64,000 nt of DNA from Linderina pennispora (GCF_002104995.1 NW_024468253.1:1-64000); one strand, 5' to 3'; positions 1-10,087 are shown, numbered from the stretch's first letter. Numbers and translations are program-made. The notes: a model not told the origin generated them from the sequence alone.

Positions 1-1343
1 CCCAGCCAAAGTCTTTTTCTCTTTCAAGCTCTCCAGAATCGGGATAACAAGCGTTATGCCCTCAAACGAGTACACGGCGGTGCCCACAAGCAGTGGGAAC
101 CGCACCGGATTGTAATGCATGATGGGCGCCGAACCATTCTGCGCGATTGACACACGTCGAAGCCAAGCAAGTAGCCCAGGCTGATAACGATCAGGATGTT
201 GGCAACCATGGCAACCGGCGCAAAGTACCTGATCTGCCGGATCATCGCCAACGGTACAAACAACCAGCTGAATTAGCACCCAGAAATTGTGCCCAGTGTC
301 GCCTGGCACCCTGTCAGCGTGTTAAACACGTTGCGCCAGTTTTGCGCGACGAAAATGGTGTACGCGCAGCACCCGCCAATTTGCGCCAGCACAATCGATG
401 CGGTTACCGCTACTGCATTGTGCGCCCATACAGCTTCAGTCCGATTTCACTGTAGCTGCCGCCAACCTTCAGATACACCTCGGCCAGCAGGAGAATGCAG
501 TGCCAGGCGTACGCTGCGACGCATATCATCAGCACACACGACGTCAGCAATCCGCCATTGTAGAATGCACGGGGAAGAACCAGAACGCCGGTACCGACAA
601 ACGCCTTCATGAGCAAAAAGAACGCCTTCTTGTTTGACGCCGATGACTGCAGGCTGCTGGCTGTCCGTCGCAGCGGTGTGCGCTCATCCCCTGCCTTCGT
701 CCGCTGCTGCTGCCACAACCCGGCTGTCGAGGTACTCTTCGTCCTCGTCACTGAGGTAGTACCGCCGGCAAATGGCCATACAGAGCAATAAAGTCGATGA
801 AACTCTCGGTCAACAGCCCCGGCGGCGCGAGTCCTTGGCGGCCAGCGCGCTCCTGCATGAACTGGCGCGGAACCCACCAGGCACGTTGATCTGATCACGG
901 GTGTATCCCAGATTCCACTCCGAGTCGGAGTCCCATCCCGAAAACGACCGACGTCTGCTGACCGAGTCTCTGCGAGCATCCTCCGCCAGGGGCGCCTCAC
1001 TATTGCTTTGCTGTTGTTGCTGCTGCTTCTGCCAGCGGTAAATTTGGTGCGTAATGTCGCCCGACGGCAGCGTAGGGTCAACCACCTCGCGGTTTGTGTC
1101 GTCAATGTCGTCGTTGTCGTCGTCATAGTACTCGTTGGTGTCACCTGCGTACCCGCTGTAGTCGTTGATACTGGTGTAACCAATCGACCCGGCGCGCATG
1201 TTCGACGACACCGAATCACGCTGCTTGCTGCTGGCAGGACGCGTGACCAGGTGCCGCTTCAGGCGCCGCGCAATTTCCGCCTTCTCCAGCTTCTTCCGGT
1301 GAATGTTGACGAGACGAGTCGCTGTCGTCGGCGTCGGCGACAT
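1..1343 (-). CDS. Vacuolar amino-acid transporter, AVT3/AVT4-like (partial, frame-broken)
   Basis: This is an amino acid/auxin permease (AAAP) family transporter, which in fungi exports amino acids from the vacuole. The start at 1343 opens a long hydrophilic N-terminus with an acidic DDDNDD stretch and a polyglutamine run. Next come blocks typical of fungal Avt3 proteins: VPGGFR, then in other frames FMQERAGRQG, LTESFIDFIALYGH and ASNKKAFFLLMKAFVGTGVL, which opens the first membrane segment. Later pieces include FVPLAMIRQIRYFAP and GTAVYSFEGITLVIPILES, after which the gene runs off the left edge. Collinear reading needs at least five or six one-base shifts, near 862, 770, 700, 415, 265 and 165. 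No splice signals explain them because coding homology is continuous on both sides. Either the sequence has indel errors or this is a young pseudogene. Family assignment is firm; functionality is unknown. Confidence 0.75.
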
Positions 1344-2284
1344 TGCGCAGAACGCGGCTCATGGGCGACGTTGTAGTGTGGGACCGCGGCTGGACGATAG
1401 CAGAAGCTCAGTGGCCGCGAGAGACTCCCAGATATGCTGGCAGGCCGGCGGTCAGTGGGCACAGGTATTGAGGTGGCGGGTTTGTTTGCATTACATTGCA
1501 GGTGGGGATTGTTGGTGGGCTTTGCATTCAGGGGCAGCTTGACGTGCCGTCGCTGGTGCTCACCATGATAAGCAGGTATATTGTTCAAAGGAGTGCAGGC
1601 AATGAATAGAGATAAAAGAAGCGGAGGGACGAGGAAGGAAAAGGAGAATGGGGTGGCTCCATTGAGAGATGAACGCCTTGTTTTTATCCTCGGCAGAGGA
1701 TATTTTCTCACAGCAATGTTTTTGCTCGATCAGGTGGTGCTCGCGCTGCTATCTGCCCGGCACTGCACGGCGCAGCCTTGACCCTGGGCGCGGGAAACCG
1801 CTCCCGATTAGATCCTGGCTAATCGGCGTGCTCTCACACTGGCATATCAAAAGCTGTCGTGGGAATGGTCTGAAAACTGCTCCTGGCCGGCAGCGCAGGC
1901 GGCTGGCGCACCCAAGCCTGCTGCTGCGGCTCGCGAAAAACAGCATGCCCTCATTTGGCAGCCCAAAGGGGGAAGAGGGCGTCACATGCTCAAACAGCAG
2001 GAGGTGTTTCGGCAGGCAGAGTGAGCGGCAAAGGGGTGAGCGGCAGCAAATCCTGGGTTGCGGGCTTATCTTCTTATCAACAGCCAGAGCCCAGGCGCGT
2101 GCACAGCGATTTGCCGTGCCGTCTATTTACTCTGGCTGCCCAATCGAGGACAGCCGGAGAATAAGCCCCCTGGTTAAAAGGACGCCGTCATTTCCCCCTT
2201 TCATTTTCCTCCTTCCCCGCAGCACACAGCGACTAGAGCATTCTTTAACCAACTCCTTCCTAACTCTATTATATACACACACAC
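1344..2284. other. Intergenic region, divergent promoters
   Basis: About 940 bases lie between the divergently transcribed transporter and the 2285 gene. I see no conserved coding frame; the open frames here look like chance. A short AC dinucleotide run sits directly before the ATG at 2285. Confidence 0.5.
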
Positions 2285-2887
2285 ATGGCGGACTACGACG
2301 AAAGCTCATACTGGGACCAGTACGACTCGGCCGATTATGTTGAGAATATGATGGTCGTACAAGACCCCTACACGAAACCCAGCAGATACCGAGACACTCT
2401 ACCCAACAGCGCCTATAGTGCATCCGAAAGCTCCGGCAACAGCAGCTACTGGTCAAAGTACACCGAGTCCCGGAATACCGGTGCTCAGGACACGCCACAG
2501 GAACCCACCGGCCAGGAGATGCGACGAGTGCTGGTGCTGCCGGACCGACTGGCCGCCATGTCGCTAGCTGACAAAGACGAGTCCACTGACCCCCAACCCA
2601 CAGCACTGGAAGATTCCTTGAAGTCCACAGAACCCACACTGCTTGCAAAGGCAGCATCAGTATCAGCACCAGCACCAGCACCAGCATCGGCAGCGGCAAC
2701 AATAGTGGAGGTACTATCATCGCCGCTGCGTGTCCCGCAGCTGAGCGATGGCGAAGATAGCGAGGAGATTGAGCCGATAGACTCGCCGTCAGGCCCGTGC
2801 TTCCAGGGCGTTAATCCTCTGGCACTTGCCGCTCGCCTTGGCTTCCTCAAGTCGCAGCTGGACCAAGCGGAGGAGCTCTTGGCATAA
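2285..2887 (+). CDS. Hypothetical protein with SYW-K/D-Y repeats, 200 aa
   Basis: I do not recognise this gene. It encodes a 200-residue, mostly disordered acidic protein. The N-terminus holds two similar short motifs, SSYWDQYDSAD (about residues 6-16) and SSYWSKYTES (about 52-61), spaced like a diverged repeat. An alanine/proline-rich linker with a PAPAPAPAS run occupies the middle (about 125-140). An acidic DGEDSEEIEPID patch follows, then a final hydrophobic helix, NPLALAARLGFLKSQLDQAEELL, that could be a short coiled coil or partner-binding helix. No signal peptide or membrane segment is visible. The ATG follows an AC-rich leader. Codon use is GC-rich and like the neighbours, which supports a real gene. 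Function is unknown. Confidence 0.6.
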   Translation: MADYDESSYWDQYDSADYVENMMVVQDPYTKPSRYRDTLPNSAYSASESSGNSSYWSKYTESRNTGAQDTPQEPTGQEMRRVLVLPDRLAAMSLADKDESTDPQPTALEDSLKSTEPTLLAKAASVSAPAPAPASAAATIVEVLSSPLRVPQLSDGEDSEEIEPIDSPSGPCFQGVNPLALAARLGFLKSQLDQAEELLA

Positions 2888-2985
2888 AGATAAATATCAT
2901 TTGTGAATTGTGAATACGGAAAAAATTATTTTCAATGAAATGGGGGAAGAAAAAAACAAGTGAAAAATGAGGCAGTAAAATTTTT

Positions 2986-3636
2986 TTACAAGGTGTTGTT
3001 GTTGATGCTGGCCAGGCGCTCGCACTCGCGCTCAACGTCGGCTCTGCCAAACGAGGTTGGGAACCGTTTTGTTAGAGCAATCTCGGCCGTGGCCACGGTC
3101 GCCAGCGAGTCCAGCAGGCTAAATGTGGGCTCACAGAACCTTTTGGTTGGCTCCAGCGGTGGGCTGAGCTCGGCTGCCTTCATCAGGTACTCCATTCCCA
3201 ACGAAGCCTGGATGCCGCCGCAGTTCATTCCCTCGTCACTGCGAATCACCACCACCGCCATCTGGGGCGACGATGGCACTGACGAATAATTTGACGATAC
3301 GTCCTCCTCGGACATGGCACTGGCTGTCCGGTAGGATGGCACCAGTGCTGGCACAGGCGGCATCTGGCGCCCGTGCATCATCAGGATGGCCTTGGCGGCC
3401 TTCTCGGTTTGCTTGCGCTGCTCCTTGGCCTGCTTCTTGTTGCCCACGCCCGGAGTCCGTCGCCGTCTCTTGATGACCGTGCGCTTCATTGAGATGGGCC
3501 GCACGACGTTGTGAAGTTTGAAATACAGTCCGCAGGCGTTGCAGATTACGTTGCCCTCAGTGTCTCGCCTCCACAGCGGTGTTGTGTCGACACCACAGTT
3601 GAAGCACACAATATGGTCTTTGGCAGGTTCAGACAT
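2986..3636 (-). CDS. Single-finger GATA-type transcription factor, 216 aa
   Basis: This is a nuclear DNA-binding protein with one type IVa GATA zinc finger (CX2CX17CX2C) at about residues 11-35, followed by a basic tail ending in [10 protein letters not shown]. The finger closely matches the second finger of the larger GATA genes next door, sharing [21 protein letters not shown] and the RP-MKR-VIKRR tail. The C-terminus also carries a related block ([12 protein letters not shown], then ERECERL) found at the end of the larger proteins. It is therefore probably a paralogue that lost the first finger. I chose the Met at 3636 because it lies nine residues before the finger; an in-frame upstream Met at 3708 is possible. 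Three AGATAA motifs lie just upstream (3695-3759). Target genes cannot be read from sequence. Confidence 0.85.
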   Translation of the reverse strand: MSEPAKDHIVCFNCGVDTTPLWRRDTEGNVICNACGLYFKLHNVVRPISMKRTVIKRRRRTPGVGNKKQAKEQRKQTEKAAKAILMMHGRQMPPVPALVPSYRTASAMSEEDVSSNYSSVPSSPQMAVVVIRSDEGMNCGGIQASLGMEYLMKAAELSPPLEPTKRFCEPTFSLLDSLATVATAEIALTKRFPTSFGRADVERECERLASINNNTL

Positions 3637-3694
3637 GACTAATACTGGAGCTGGAAGAGAGGTTGGAATATTGGAGTATCGAGGAGCTTGAAAA

Positions 3695-3759
3695 AGATAA
3701 TAATACAAAAAACAAGGCGTGGAGATAATAAAAAAAAGCTGTGTGAAGGAGGAAGATAA
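3695..3759. promoter_or_regulatory. Three AGATAA motifs upstream of the small GATA gene
   Basis: AGATAA occurs at 3695-3700, 3723-3728 and about 3754-3759, within 125 bases of the chosen start of the single-finger GATA gene. This is the core GATA-factor site, so self- or cross-regulation by the neighbouring factors is plausible. The region is AT-rich, so some of these may be chance. Confidence 0.4.
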
Positions 3760-4093
3760 AAGATGAATCGAACGACCTTAAATAATCTCGCAAAAACTGA
3801 CGACGACGACATCGACGCCAGGCCGCAGTGCCAACCTTGGCATCATTGTGTTGTGGCCGAATGGGGGATTTTTGAGAACGACAAAGATTATTTTTATAAA
3901 AAAGAAACGCGTGACATGGGCTCGCAGTGAATGTTGCAGCCAGCCAGCAATTTCCAGTTCGTCAAAGACCCTTGTTTTTCTCACTCGCCGCCGCTCATTC
4001 TGGCACCACCACACCACCACCACCACCACCCACTCACCCATCAGGAGCGGCAGCAGCGGCTGCACTGCCACTCGCCAATCACTCTTTCGGAAA

Positions 4094-5227
4094 TCAACCG
4101 CTCGCACCTAGTTTATTATTCAAAGCGTGTTCAAAAAGGGCGGTGGACCTTGCCAGAAGCTGCCGGAGGCGTTCGCACTCTCTTTGCAGCTCGTCCTTGT
4201 AGCTCTCTGCTTGCTGCTTTGACTCCAGAGACGCAACACTGGCCAGGCTGTCCAGCATCACCGAGTCGCCGTCGTCGTCCTGCGTCTGGCTGGTGGCACT
4301 GCTGGTGCTGGTGGCACTGCTGGTGCTGGTGGCACTAATGCTGCTCTTGCTGCTACTGGAAGAATCCGAAGCCAGCTCGACCGCCATCGCCAGGCTCTCG
4401 AGCCCACACAGCGTCGGTGACTCACACACTGTCGCATCGCTGTCGATGCTGGGCGACCGCTCGATGCGGCTGTGCTGCGGCGTTGTGCGGTTGCGGCGCT
4501 TGATGACCGCCCGCTTCATCGTCACAGGCCGGATCTTGTTGTGCAGCTTGTAGTACAGCCCGCACGCATTGCAGATAACGTTGCCGTCGGGGTCGCGGCG
4601 CCAGAGCGGCGTGTAGTCGACCCCGCAGTTGTAGCACGTCGGCGTCAGGCCCTGCTGCATCTGCTGCTTGGGCGACACCCGCTTGCGCTTGACCGCGTGT
4701 CCGTCCTGGCTCAGCTGCTTCTGGTTGTAGGCTGGACAGCCAGCGCACGACGAGCTGCCGCCTGTGCCGTCGCATTGGCCGTTGCCAGGGCACGTGCCGG
4801 CGGACTCGGTCTCAGTCGACGACGACTGCGATGGCGAGCAGCAGCCGCCAGAACACGACGAGCCGTCGCGATTGGCAGGCGGTGACGAGCGCTTCTTGAT
4901 GGTCTTCTTGAGCGGATGCATGGTGTTGTACGCCTTCAGGTAGAGCCCGCACCGGTTGCACAGGTGTGCGCCTGTCGCCGGATCCCGCCGCCAGAGCGGC
5001 GTTGTCGTGGTCTTGCAGTTCATGCACGAGATGGGGCCGGCTGGCTGGCGGGCCACCCGCGGAGTGCTGGTGGGCTTGATGGTGCGGACAGCCGGCAGTG
5101 GTGCCGTGTTGGCCAGGGGTGCTGTTGCCGCCACAGGTACTGCTGCTGCCACACCGCCAGTCTGCTGCCGCTCGAGCTGCTGCTCAGGCTGTGTCGGGAT
5201 AAGAAGCGAGGAAATGGAGAATGACAT
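4094..5227 (-). CDS. Iron-responsive GATA repressor, Fep1/SreA/Urbs1-like (copy 1)
   Basis: The protein matches the fungal siderophore/iron-uptake repressors. It has two GATA fingers flanking a cysteine cluster. Finger 1 has C68, C71, C90 and C93 (18-residue loop). Finger 2 has C198, C201, C219 and C222 (17-residue loop) and a basic tail. Between them C146, C152, C161 and C164 form CX5CX8CX2C in the context GTCPGNGQCDGTGG; this arrangement defines the family and is implicated in iron sensing. Family members bind GATAA sites and repress iron acquisition when iron is replete. The C-terminus has a serine-rich tract, an acidic block (DDDGDSVMLDSLASVASLE) and a helix (ELQRECERLRQLL). This copy is 377 residues; five T's near the end give a tail ending NNKLGASG, unlike copy 2. 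It sits divergently to copy 2. Confidence 0.9.
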   Translation of the reverse strand: MSFSISSLLIPTQPEQQLERQQTGGVAAAVPVAATAPLANTAPLPAVRTIKPTSTPRVARQPAGPISCMNCKTTTTPLWRRDPATGAHLCNRCGLYLKAYNTMHPLKKTIKKRSSPPANRDGSSCSGGCCSPSQSSSTETESAGTCPGNGQCDGTGGSSSCAGCPAYNQKQLSQDGHAVKRKRVSPKQQMQQGLTPTCYNCGVDYTPLWRRDPDGNVICNACGLYYKLHNKIRPVTMKRAVIKRRNRTTPQHSRIERSPSIDSDATVCESPTLCGLESLAMAVELASDSSSSSKSSISATSTSSATSTSSATSQTQDDDGDSVMLDSLASVASLESKQQAESYKDELQRECERLRQLLARSTALFEHALNNKLGASG

Positions 5228-5349
5228 GGTTATTATTGTTTTTTTGCTACTATGTACAGGCGAAGAGTGTGGAAATTGATGCGGTGGAGGAATGGAAAAG
5301 CGCAGGTGAGGAGAAATCTGATGATGCGCTACGAGATTCTTCCACCCCA

Positions 5350-5441
5350 GCTATTTATGCCTCGCACTTGGCATCATCTTTTCCTTCACAGTGGGTTTAT
5401 CTGACGAAAAGATAAAGAGCGCGGCGACTCAATCGGATAAG
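5350..5441 (-). promoter_or_regulatory. Promoter of GATA copy 1: TATA-like box and three GATA sites
   Basis: Reading toward the gene, three GATA-core motifs lie at 5441-5397 (GGATAA, GATAAA and the reverse TTATCT), followed by an AT element (CATAAATAG, about 5350-5358) roughly 125 bases before the ATG. The same set is in copy 2. Family members bind such sites, so autoregulation is plausible but inferred. Confidence 0.5.
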
Positions 5442-6569
5442 CCAGCCCCCGTCCCCCAAATCGCACCATCCTGCTCGGCTTTTCCAGGGCTTGGCTGATG
5501 ATGATAATCTCGCTCGGAAATGCCGAGCACTCGTCGCACGCAGTAAAATAGATGACTTATTTTTCGCAATCTGATGAGAGCATGTTCCAGAATGATTTTC
5601 CGCTGCTCATTCTCGTCCTGTGCCTCAGACTGCACTAGAAAAAGTACCGCTTTTGGCCAATTCTGGCGGCCAATTCGAATACCCGATGCAGCAGCGCCTT
5701 AAACCAGCACCGGCTGCTCCTGTTTCACGCTGATTCCGGATTAGCTGCAGACTTTGGACGATGGAGAGTGCGCCCAATGCCGACTTGGGTTGGCGGCGAC
5801 TGTAAACTCGCAATACTTGCATTTATATGCTTTTGCCAGCTTTACACAGTGGATATCAAATTGCAGCAGTTGATTAGGGTGATTTTGTGGACCAGCATAG
5901 ACAAGAGTTTAGTATAAGGAACATACATTTTACTTGGTACCGTAGAGGGGATAAGCACATAGCGAGATGAAGAACCGTGCTGGGGTTATGATTAGGATTC
6001 AGCTGGACCACATTATGAGCAGTTTTACCTTCACTGTACCAGTATTCCAATCGCTCAGTTTGGGTGTTCAGAGAATTTCTTTAGCATTCTGCCGCAAAAC
6101 TATAGAGGTTACTGAGGGTATGCCAATAATGGTAGAGTAGATTTGGCGCTATTTCCTGCAATCCACATGGCAGGACAATACTCTTGCCTGCATGTACTTT
6201 ATCTATTTGGCAGTTCTGTGTTGACATTCGGGCAATCCCATTCCCTTCGCCACCATGTGCAGATTCAAATCCCCATCTATATAAACATTGTGAGCTGGAG
6301 CGGCCCCACCCTCTCTTTTCCTCCTCAGTATTTTCTAGTCACATTCATTCTATATTGGTCATAAACTACTGGACTCTCCTAAGGTCAACATATACTTGCC
6401 GGACTCAGCGCGGATACACTGAAAGTGCTGCTATATAAATAACCACTGCCTCCTTACGTTTGCCTGTTCCTCATTCACGCCTCTATACTGCATTTAACCA
6501 TTCCATTAGTCAGTTTTCTGAATATATGCCACGCATTTTGAAGAAATTAAGCTAACTTTGGCGTTCCAG

Positions 6570-6875
6570 GAGGTGGTAAGATTGAAGTATGAGCTTTTCT
6601 GTCATATCATTCTCAAGATTTTGGACAAGGAGGTCAAAACCTATCCCTCTTCCCTAAAGGAATCACTCAACCGCCCTGCTAATCGAGAAAATGCTCTAAA
6701 TGTTTTCAAGAAGATTGGAAAACAGCTATGTGCCTTTCTCCATGGTACGGAGATGGTCGTGGTAGAGGAGGAGGTGCAAGAGATTACCAAGATGTCCAAG
6801 AATATAATTGACTGATAAAGTGAATATCAAGAAAACCTTTGAGAGCAAGAGGGTAGTGGAGATGATAGAGATGGT
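6570..6875 (+). CDS. Possible coding exon(s) of unknown gene in the spacer
   Basis: An open stretch of about 80 codons begins after a splice-acceptor-like sequence (branch-like GCTAAC, then TTCCAG) and encodes a helical, charged peptide (EVVRLKYELFCHIILKIL through EEEVQEITKMSKNI). There is no ATG at its start, so an upstream exon or non-coding status is possible. A shifted frame continues as TDKVNIKKTFESKRVVEMIEM up to a strong donor-like GTAAGT at 6874. The phase does not fit simply with the downstream stretch at 7391, so I do not propose a joined gene. I do not recognise the product. Confidence 0.3.
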
Positions 6876-7377
6876 AAGTATGGCCATCCTGGGAATAGAG
6901 CTGACCGGACTAGCTAGTAGTGGCATACCTTTTTCATTTGAGCATTTTCTAGCACTCAACTCTGGTCCTAGCTGCAAGCCGCAAGCCAAAGCTCATGGGT
7001 AGGCACAGAATATCTTTGGTGAAGCTACAGTATGAGCCCCAGACTTTGTTTTACTGGCATAGCTGCCTTATAAGGACGTACAAACACGCCGTTCAGTTAA
7101 ACTAAGAATATTCCTAGTGATGTTATTTAGCTAGTCAGACAAATGTGAATACAAACACTATCGAGAATATTCGCAGTATCCAGAAAGGAGCCAACATGTT
7201 TACATTTGCAGACTATTTTGTAGCCCCTTGAATAAACATTATGCCACCATCGGTGTTGTCCTGGGTGCTTTGAGACTTGGTGAGCAGTAATAAATTTACA
7301 TAGCACTACAAAACGTACATATCGCTCATGCATGCTTCTTTCAAACATTACTCGCCACAAAATTATCAACACAGCAT

Positions 7378-7776
7378 ATGCTTATTTCAGGAAATCCAAC
7401 AATGCCGTACGAGGACGACCAGCTAACCAGGAAACTCAGGAGGATGGAGCATTTGATGTACGAGATAAGCTATGGCAACTACGAATTGCGGGAATGGGGC
7501 CAGAAATATTATGATAGCAAGTTGGCACAAAGCAAGCACCTCAACCACCACGGAACCAATGCCTATTTGGAGACAAATCTAAACAAGACCGGTGAACTGC
7601 AGCAGGAGGTCAGCCACGCTAATAGGATGCTCTTGGAAAAGAAGCACATGGTTGATGGCATGATCTGCGAGTTGGACAGGCTGGTCGCATCGGACCCGCA
7701 TAATATTCGAGGCACGCATGAGGACGTATGGTCGAAGGATGCGAGAGATAGGGCGACTAAGTCTATTGAACTGTGA
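7378..7776 (+). CDS. Small hypothetical coiled-coil protein, up to 132 aa
   Basis: This open frame encodes an acidic/basic helical protein with likely coiled-coil segments (about residues 15-45, and about 70-105 around ELQQEVSHANRMLLEKKHMVDGM). It has no signal peptide or membrane segment. Two start candidates exist, 7378 and the MPYEDDQ Met at about 7402. A splice-acceptor-like TTTCAG at 7385-7390 means it could instead be a terminal exon. It is one of only two plausible coding stretches in the spacer between the duplicated GATA genes. The product is not recognised. Confidence 0.4.
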   Translation: MLISGNPTMPYEDDQLTRKLRRMEHLMYEISYGNYELREWGQKYYDSKLAQSKHLNHHGTNAYLETNLNKTGELQQEVSHANRMLLEKKHMVDGMICELDRLVASDPHNIRGTHEDVWSKDARDRATKSIEL

Positions 7777-8766
7777 TGTGTACCTCTACGCCAGGTGTAG
7801 CGTCGTGTATGTCTGGGTATGGTGGGCGGAACACCGGTGATTCCGACGTTTTATCCTTCAAGTGGGCTTTCCCTACGCTATTCGCTGGAGCATAGGTAAA
7901 CCACAATGATATGAAGCGAATTCCTTCTACTTATATGCCAAGCAGTGGATGATGTAACTTTCGCCTAGCGCACAACAATAGAACACAGAATGGCTGTGAT
8001 CTGTGGAAACAGATGTGGTTTCGGATCGCTAGAAAACGGCAAGGTTGTTCATTGACTCTTGGGCAAGTCTTTAAAGAGAGCATGGTTGAACGCTTTTGGA
8101 TGACATAAAACTCACTATATCTGTTATGCCTAGGCCGGCATATCGCAAGCACACTGTAGCCAGCGGGCTCCAATGCGTCTCATCTCGATATCCTTTGTCC
8201 TCTGCTTCATTATTAAATCAGCTCTGCAGGAAGCGAACTGCTTGTCCATAGGACTTTCCTTCATCATGGACTTTCCGGGCCCTGGTGGTTAACAGTTGTC
8301 ACACAGCATGTGCAAAGCCACTTCCAGCAATAGTACGAACAGATAAAAAAACAGAGGAGAAACGTATGTACTGTGCTCTTCAAGAACGTTCTCCATTCCC
8401 TGTGGGTAGAACCAGCAAGCTCAAGTCGGCATTGGGCGCACTCTCCATCGTCCAAAGTCTGCAGCTAATCCGGAATCAGCGTGAACAGGAGCAACCGGTG
8501 CTGGTTTAAGGCGCTGCTGCATCGGGTATTCGAATTGGCCGCCAGAATTGGCCAAAAGCGGTACTTTTTCTAGTGCAGTCTGAGGCACAGGACGAGAATG
8601 AGCAGCGGAAAATCATTCTGGAACATGCTCTCATCAGATTGCGAAAAATAAGTCATCTATTTTACTGCGTGCGACGAGTGCTCGGCATTTCCGAGCGAGA
8701 TTATCATCATCAGCCAAGCCCTGGAAAAGCCGAGCAGGATGGTGCGATTTGGGGGACGGGGGCTGG

Positions 8767-8857
8767 CTTATCCGATTGAGTCGCCGCGCTCTTTATCTTT
8801 TCGTCAGATAAACCCACTGTGAAGGAAAAGATGATGCCAAGTGCGAGGCATAAATAG
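8767..8857 (+). promoter_or_regulatory. Promoter of GATA copy 2: three GATA sites and TATA-like box
   Basis: CTTATC (8767), TTATC (8793) and AGATAA (8806) cluster within 45 bases, followed by CATAAATAG at 8849-8857, about 125 bases before the ATG at 8981. Fep1/SreA family factors bind GATAA cores, so this gene may respond to its own product or to its paralogues. That is inference from motif clustering. Confidence 0.5.
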
Positions 8858-8980
8858 CTGGGGTGGAAGAATCTCGTAGCGCATCATCAGATTTCTCCTC
8901 ACCTGCGCTTTTCCATTCCTCCACCGCATCAATTTCCACACTCTTCGCCTGTACATAGTAGCAAAAAAACAATAATAACC

Positions 8981-10087
8981 ATGTCATTCTCCATTTCCTC
9001 GCTTCTTATCCCGACACAGCCTGAGCAGCAGCTCGAGCGGCAGCAGACTGGCGGTGTGGCAGCAGCAGTACCTGTGGCGGCAACAGCACCCCTGGCCAAC
9101 ACGGCACCACTGCCGGCTGTCCGCACCATCAAGCCCACCAGCACTCCGCGGGTGGCCCGCCAGCCAGCCGGCCCCATCTCGTGCATGAACTGCAAGACCA
9201 CGACAACGCCGCTCTGGCGGCGGGATCCGGCGACAGGCGCACACCTGTGCAACCGGTGCGGGCTCTACCTGAAGGCGTACAACACCATGCATCCGCTCAA
9301 GAAGACCATCAAGAAGCGCTCGTCACCGCCTGCCAATCGCGACGGCTCGTCGTGTTCTGGCGGCTGCTGCTCGCCATCGCAGTCGTCGTCGACTGAGACC
9401 GAGTCCGCCGGCACGTGCCCTGGCAACGGCCAATGCGACGGCACAGGCGGCAGCTCGTCGTGCGCTGGCTGTCCAGCCTACAACCAGAAGCAGCTGAGCC
9501 AGGACGGACACGCGGTCAAGCGCAAGCGGGTGTCGCCCAAGCAGCAGATGCAGCAGGGCCTGACGCCGACGTGCTACAACTGCGGGGTCGACTACACGCC
9601 GCTCTGGCGCCGCGACCCCGACGGCAACGTTATCTGCAATGCGTGCGGGCTGTACTACAAGCTGCACAACAAGATCCGGCCTGTGACGATGAAGCGGGCG
9701 GTCATCAAGCGCCGCAACCGCACAACGCCGCAGCACAGCCGCATCGAGCGGTCGCCCAGCATCGACAGCGATGCGACAGTGTGTGAGTCACCGACGCTGT
9801 GTGGGCTCGAGAGCCTGGCGATGGCGGTCGAGCTGGCTTCGGATTCTTCCAGTAGCAGCAAGAGCAGCATTAGTGCCACCAGCACCAGCAGTGCCACCAG
9901 CACCAGCAGTGCCACCAGCCAGACGCAGGACGACGACGGCGACTCGGTGATGCTGGACAGCCTGGCCAGTGTTGCGTCTCTGGAGTCAAAGCAGCAAGCA
10001 GAGAGCTACAAGGACGAGCTGCAAAGAGAGTGCGAACGCCTCCGGCAGCTTCTGGCAAGGTCCACCGCCCTTTTGAACACGCTTTGA
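8981..10087 (+). CDS. Iron-responsive GATA repressor, Fep1/SreA/Urbs1-like (copy 2)
   Basis: This is the same protein as copy 1 through residue 364: two GATA fingers, the CX5CX8CX2C iron-sensing cluster between them (C146-C164), the basic patch after finger 2 (MKRAVIKRRNR), the serine-rich tract and the ERECERLRQLL helix. It ends at 368 residues because one T is missing from a T-run at about 10071-10075, which replaces the copy-1 tail by LNTL. The paralogous genes are divergent, with starts ~3.75 kb apart. A two-fold dose of such a repressor could change the iron threshold for siderophore or uptake genes, but no target gene is evident in this window. Confidence 0.9.
   Translation: MSFSISSLLIPTQPEQQLERQQTGGVAAAVPVAATAPLANTAPLPAVRTIKPTSTPRVARQPAGPISCMNCKTTTTPLWRRDPATGAHLCNRCGLYLKAYNTMHPLKKTIKKRSSPPANRDGSSCSGGCCSPSQSSSTETESAGTCPGNGQCDGTGGSSSCAGCPAYNQKQLSQDGHAVKRKRVSPKQQMQQGLTPTCYNCGVDYTPLWRRDPDGNVICNACGLYYKLHNKIRPVTMKRAVIKRRNRTTPQHSRIERSPSIDSDATVCESPTLCGLESLAMAVELASDSSSSSKSSISATSTSSATSTSSATSQTQDDDGDSVMLDSLASVASLESKQQAESYKDELQRECERLRQLLARSTALLNTL

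Larger units (their letters stand above)
3962..5787 (-). repeat. Left arm of ~1.83 kb inverted duplication
   Basis: This stretch is the near-exact reverse complement of 8422-10245. It covers one whole Fep1-like GATA gene, its promoter and ~560 bases further upstream. By eye only a handful of differences exist, including a homopolymer change (five T versus four T in the coding direction near the stop) and A-run and single-base changes near 5705-5725. Outside these limits the flanks are unrelated. Confidence 0.9.
5788..8421. other. Spacer between the inverted GATA arms
   Basis: This is unique sequence between the arms and is more AT-rich than its surroundings. Apart from the two possible coding stretches listed separately (about 6570-6875 and 7378-7776) I see nothing recognisable. 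No transposase, terminal repeats or target-site duplications are evident. Confidence 0.5.

Noticed and set aside
5429-5635. 68-residue frame upstream of GATA copy 1 (also at 8573-8779)
   Set aside because: It is identical in both arms only because the arms are copies. It lies upstream of the TATA-like box, starts with GTG and has no recognisable pattern.
6570-7776. A single spliced gene joining 6570-6875 and 7391-7776
   Set aside because: The GTAAGT donor at 6874 leaves phase 0 but the 7391 frame needs one carried base, and the first stretch itself contains a frame change.
7931-8173. 80-residue minus-strand frame in the spacer
   Set aside because: No pattern, no promoter; open by chance in AT-balanced sequence.
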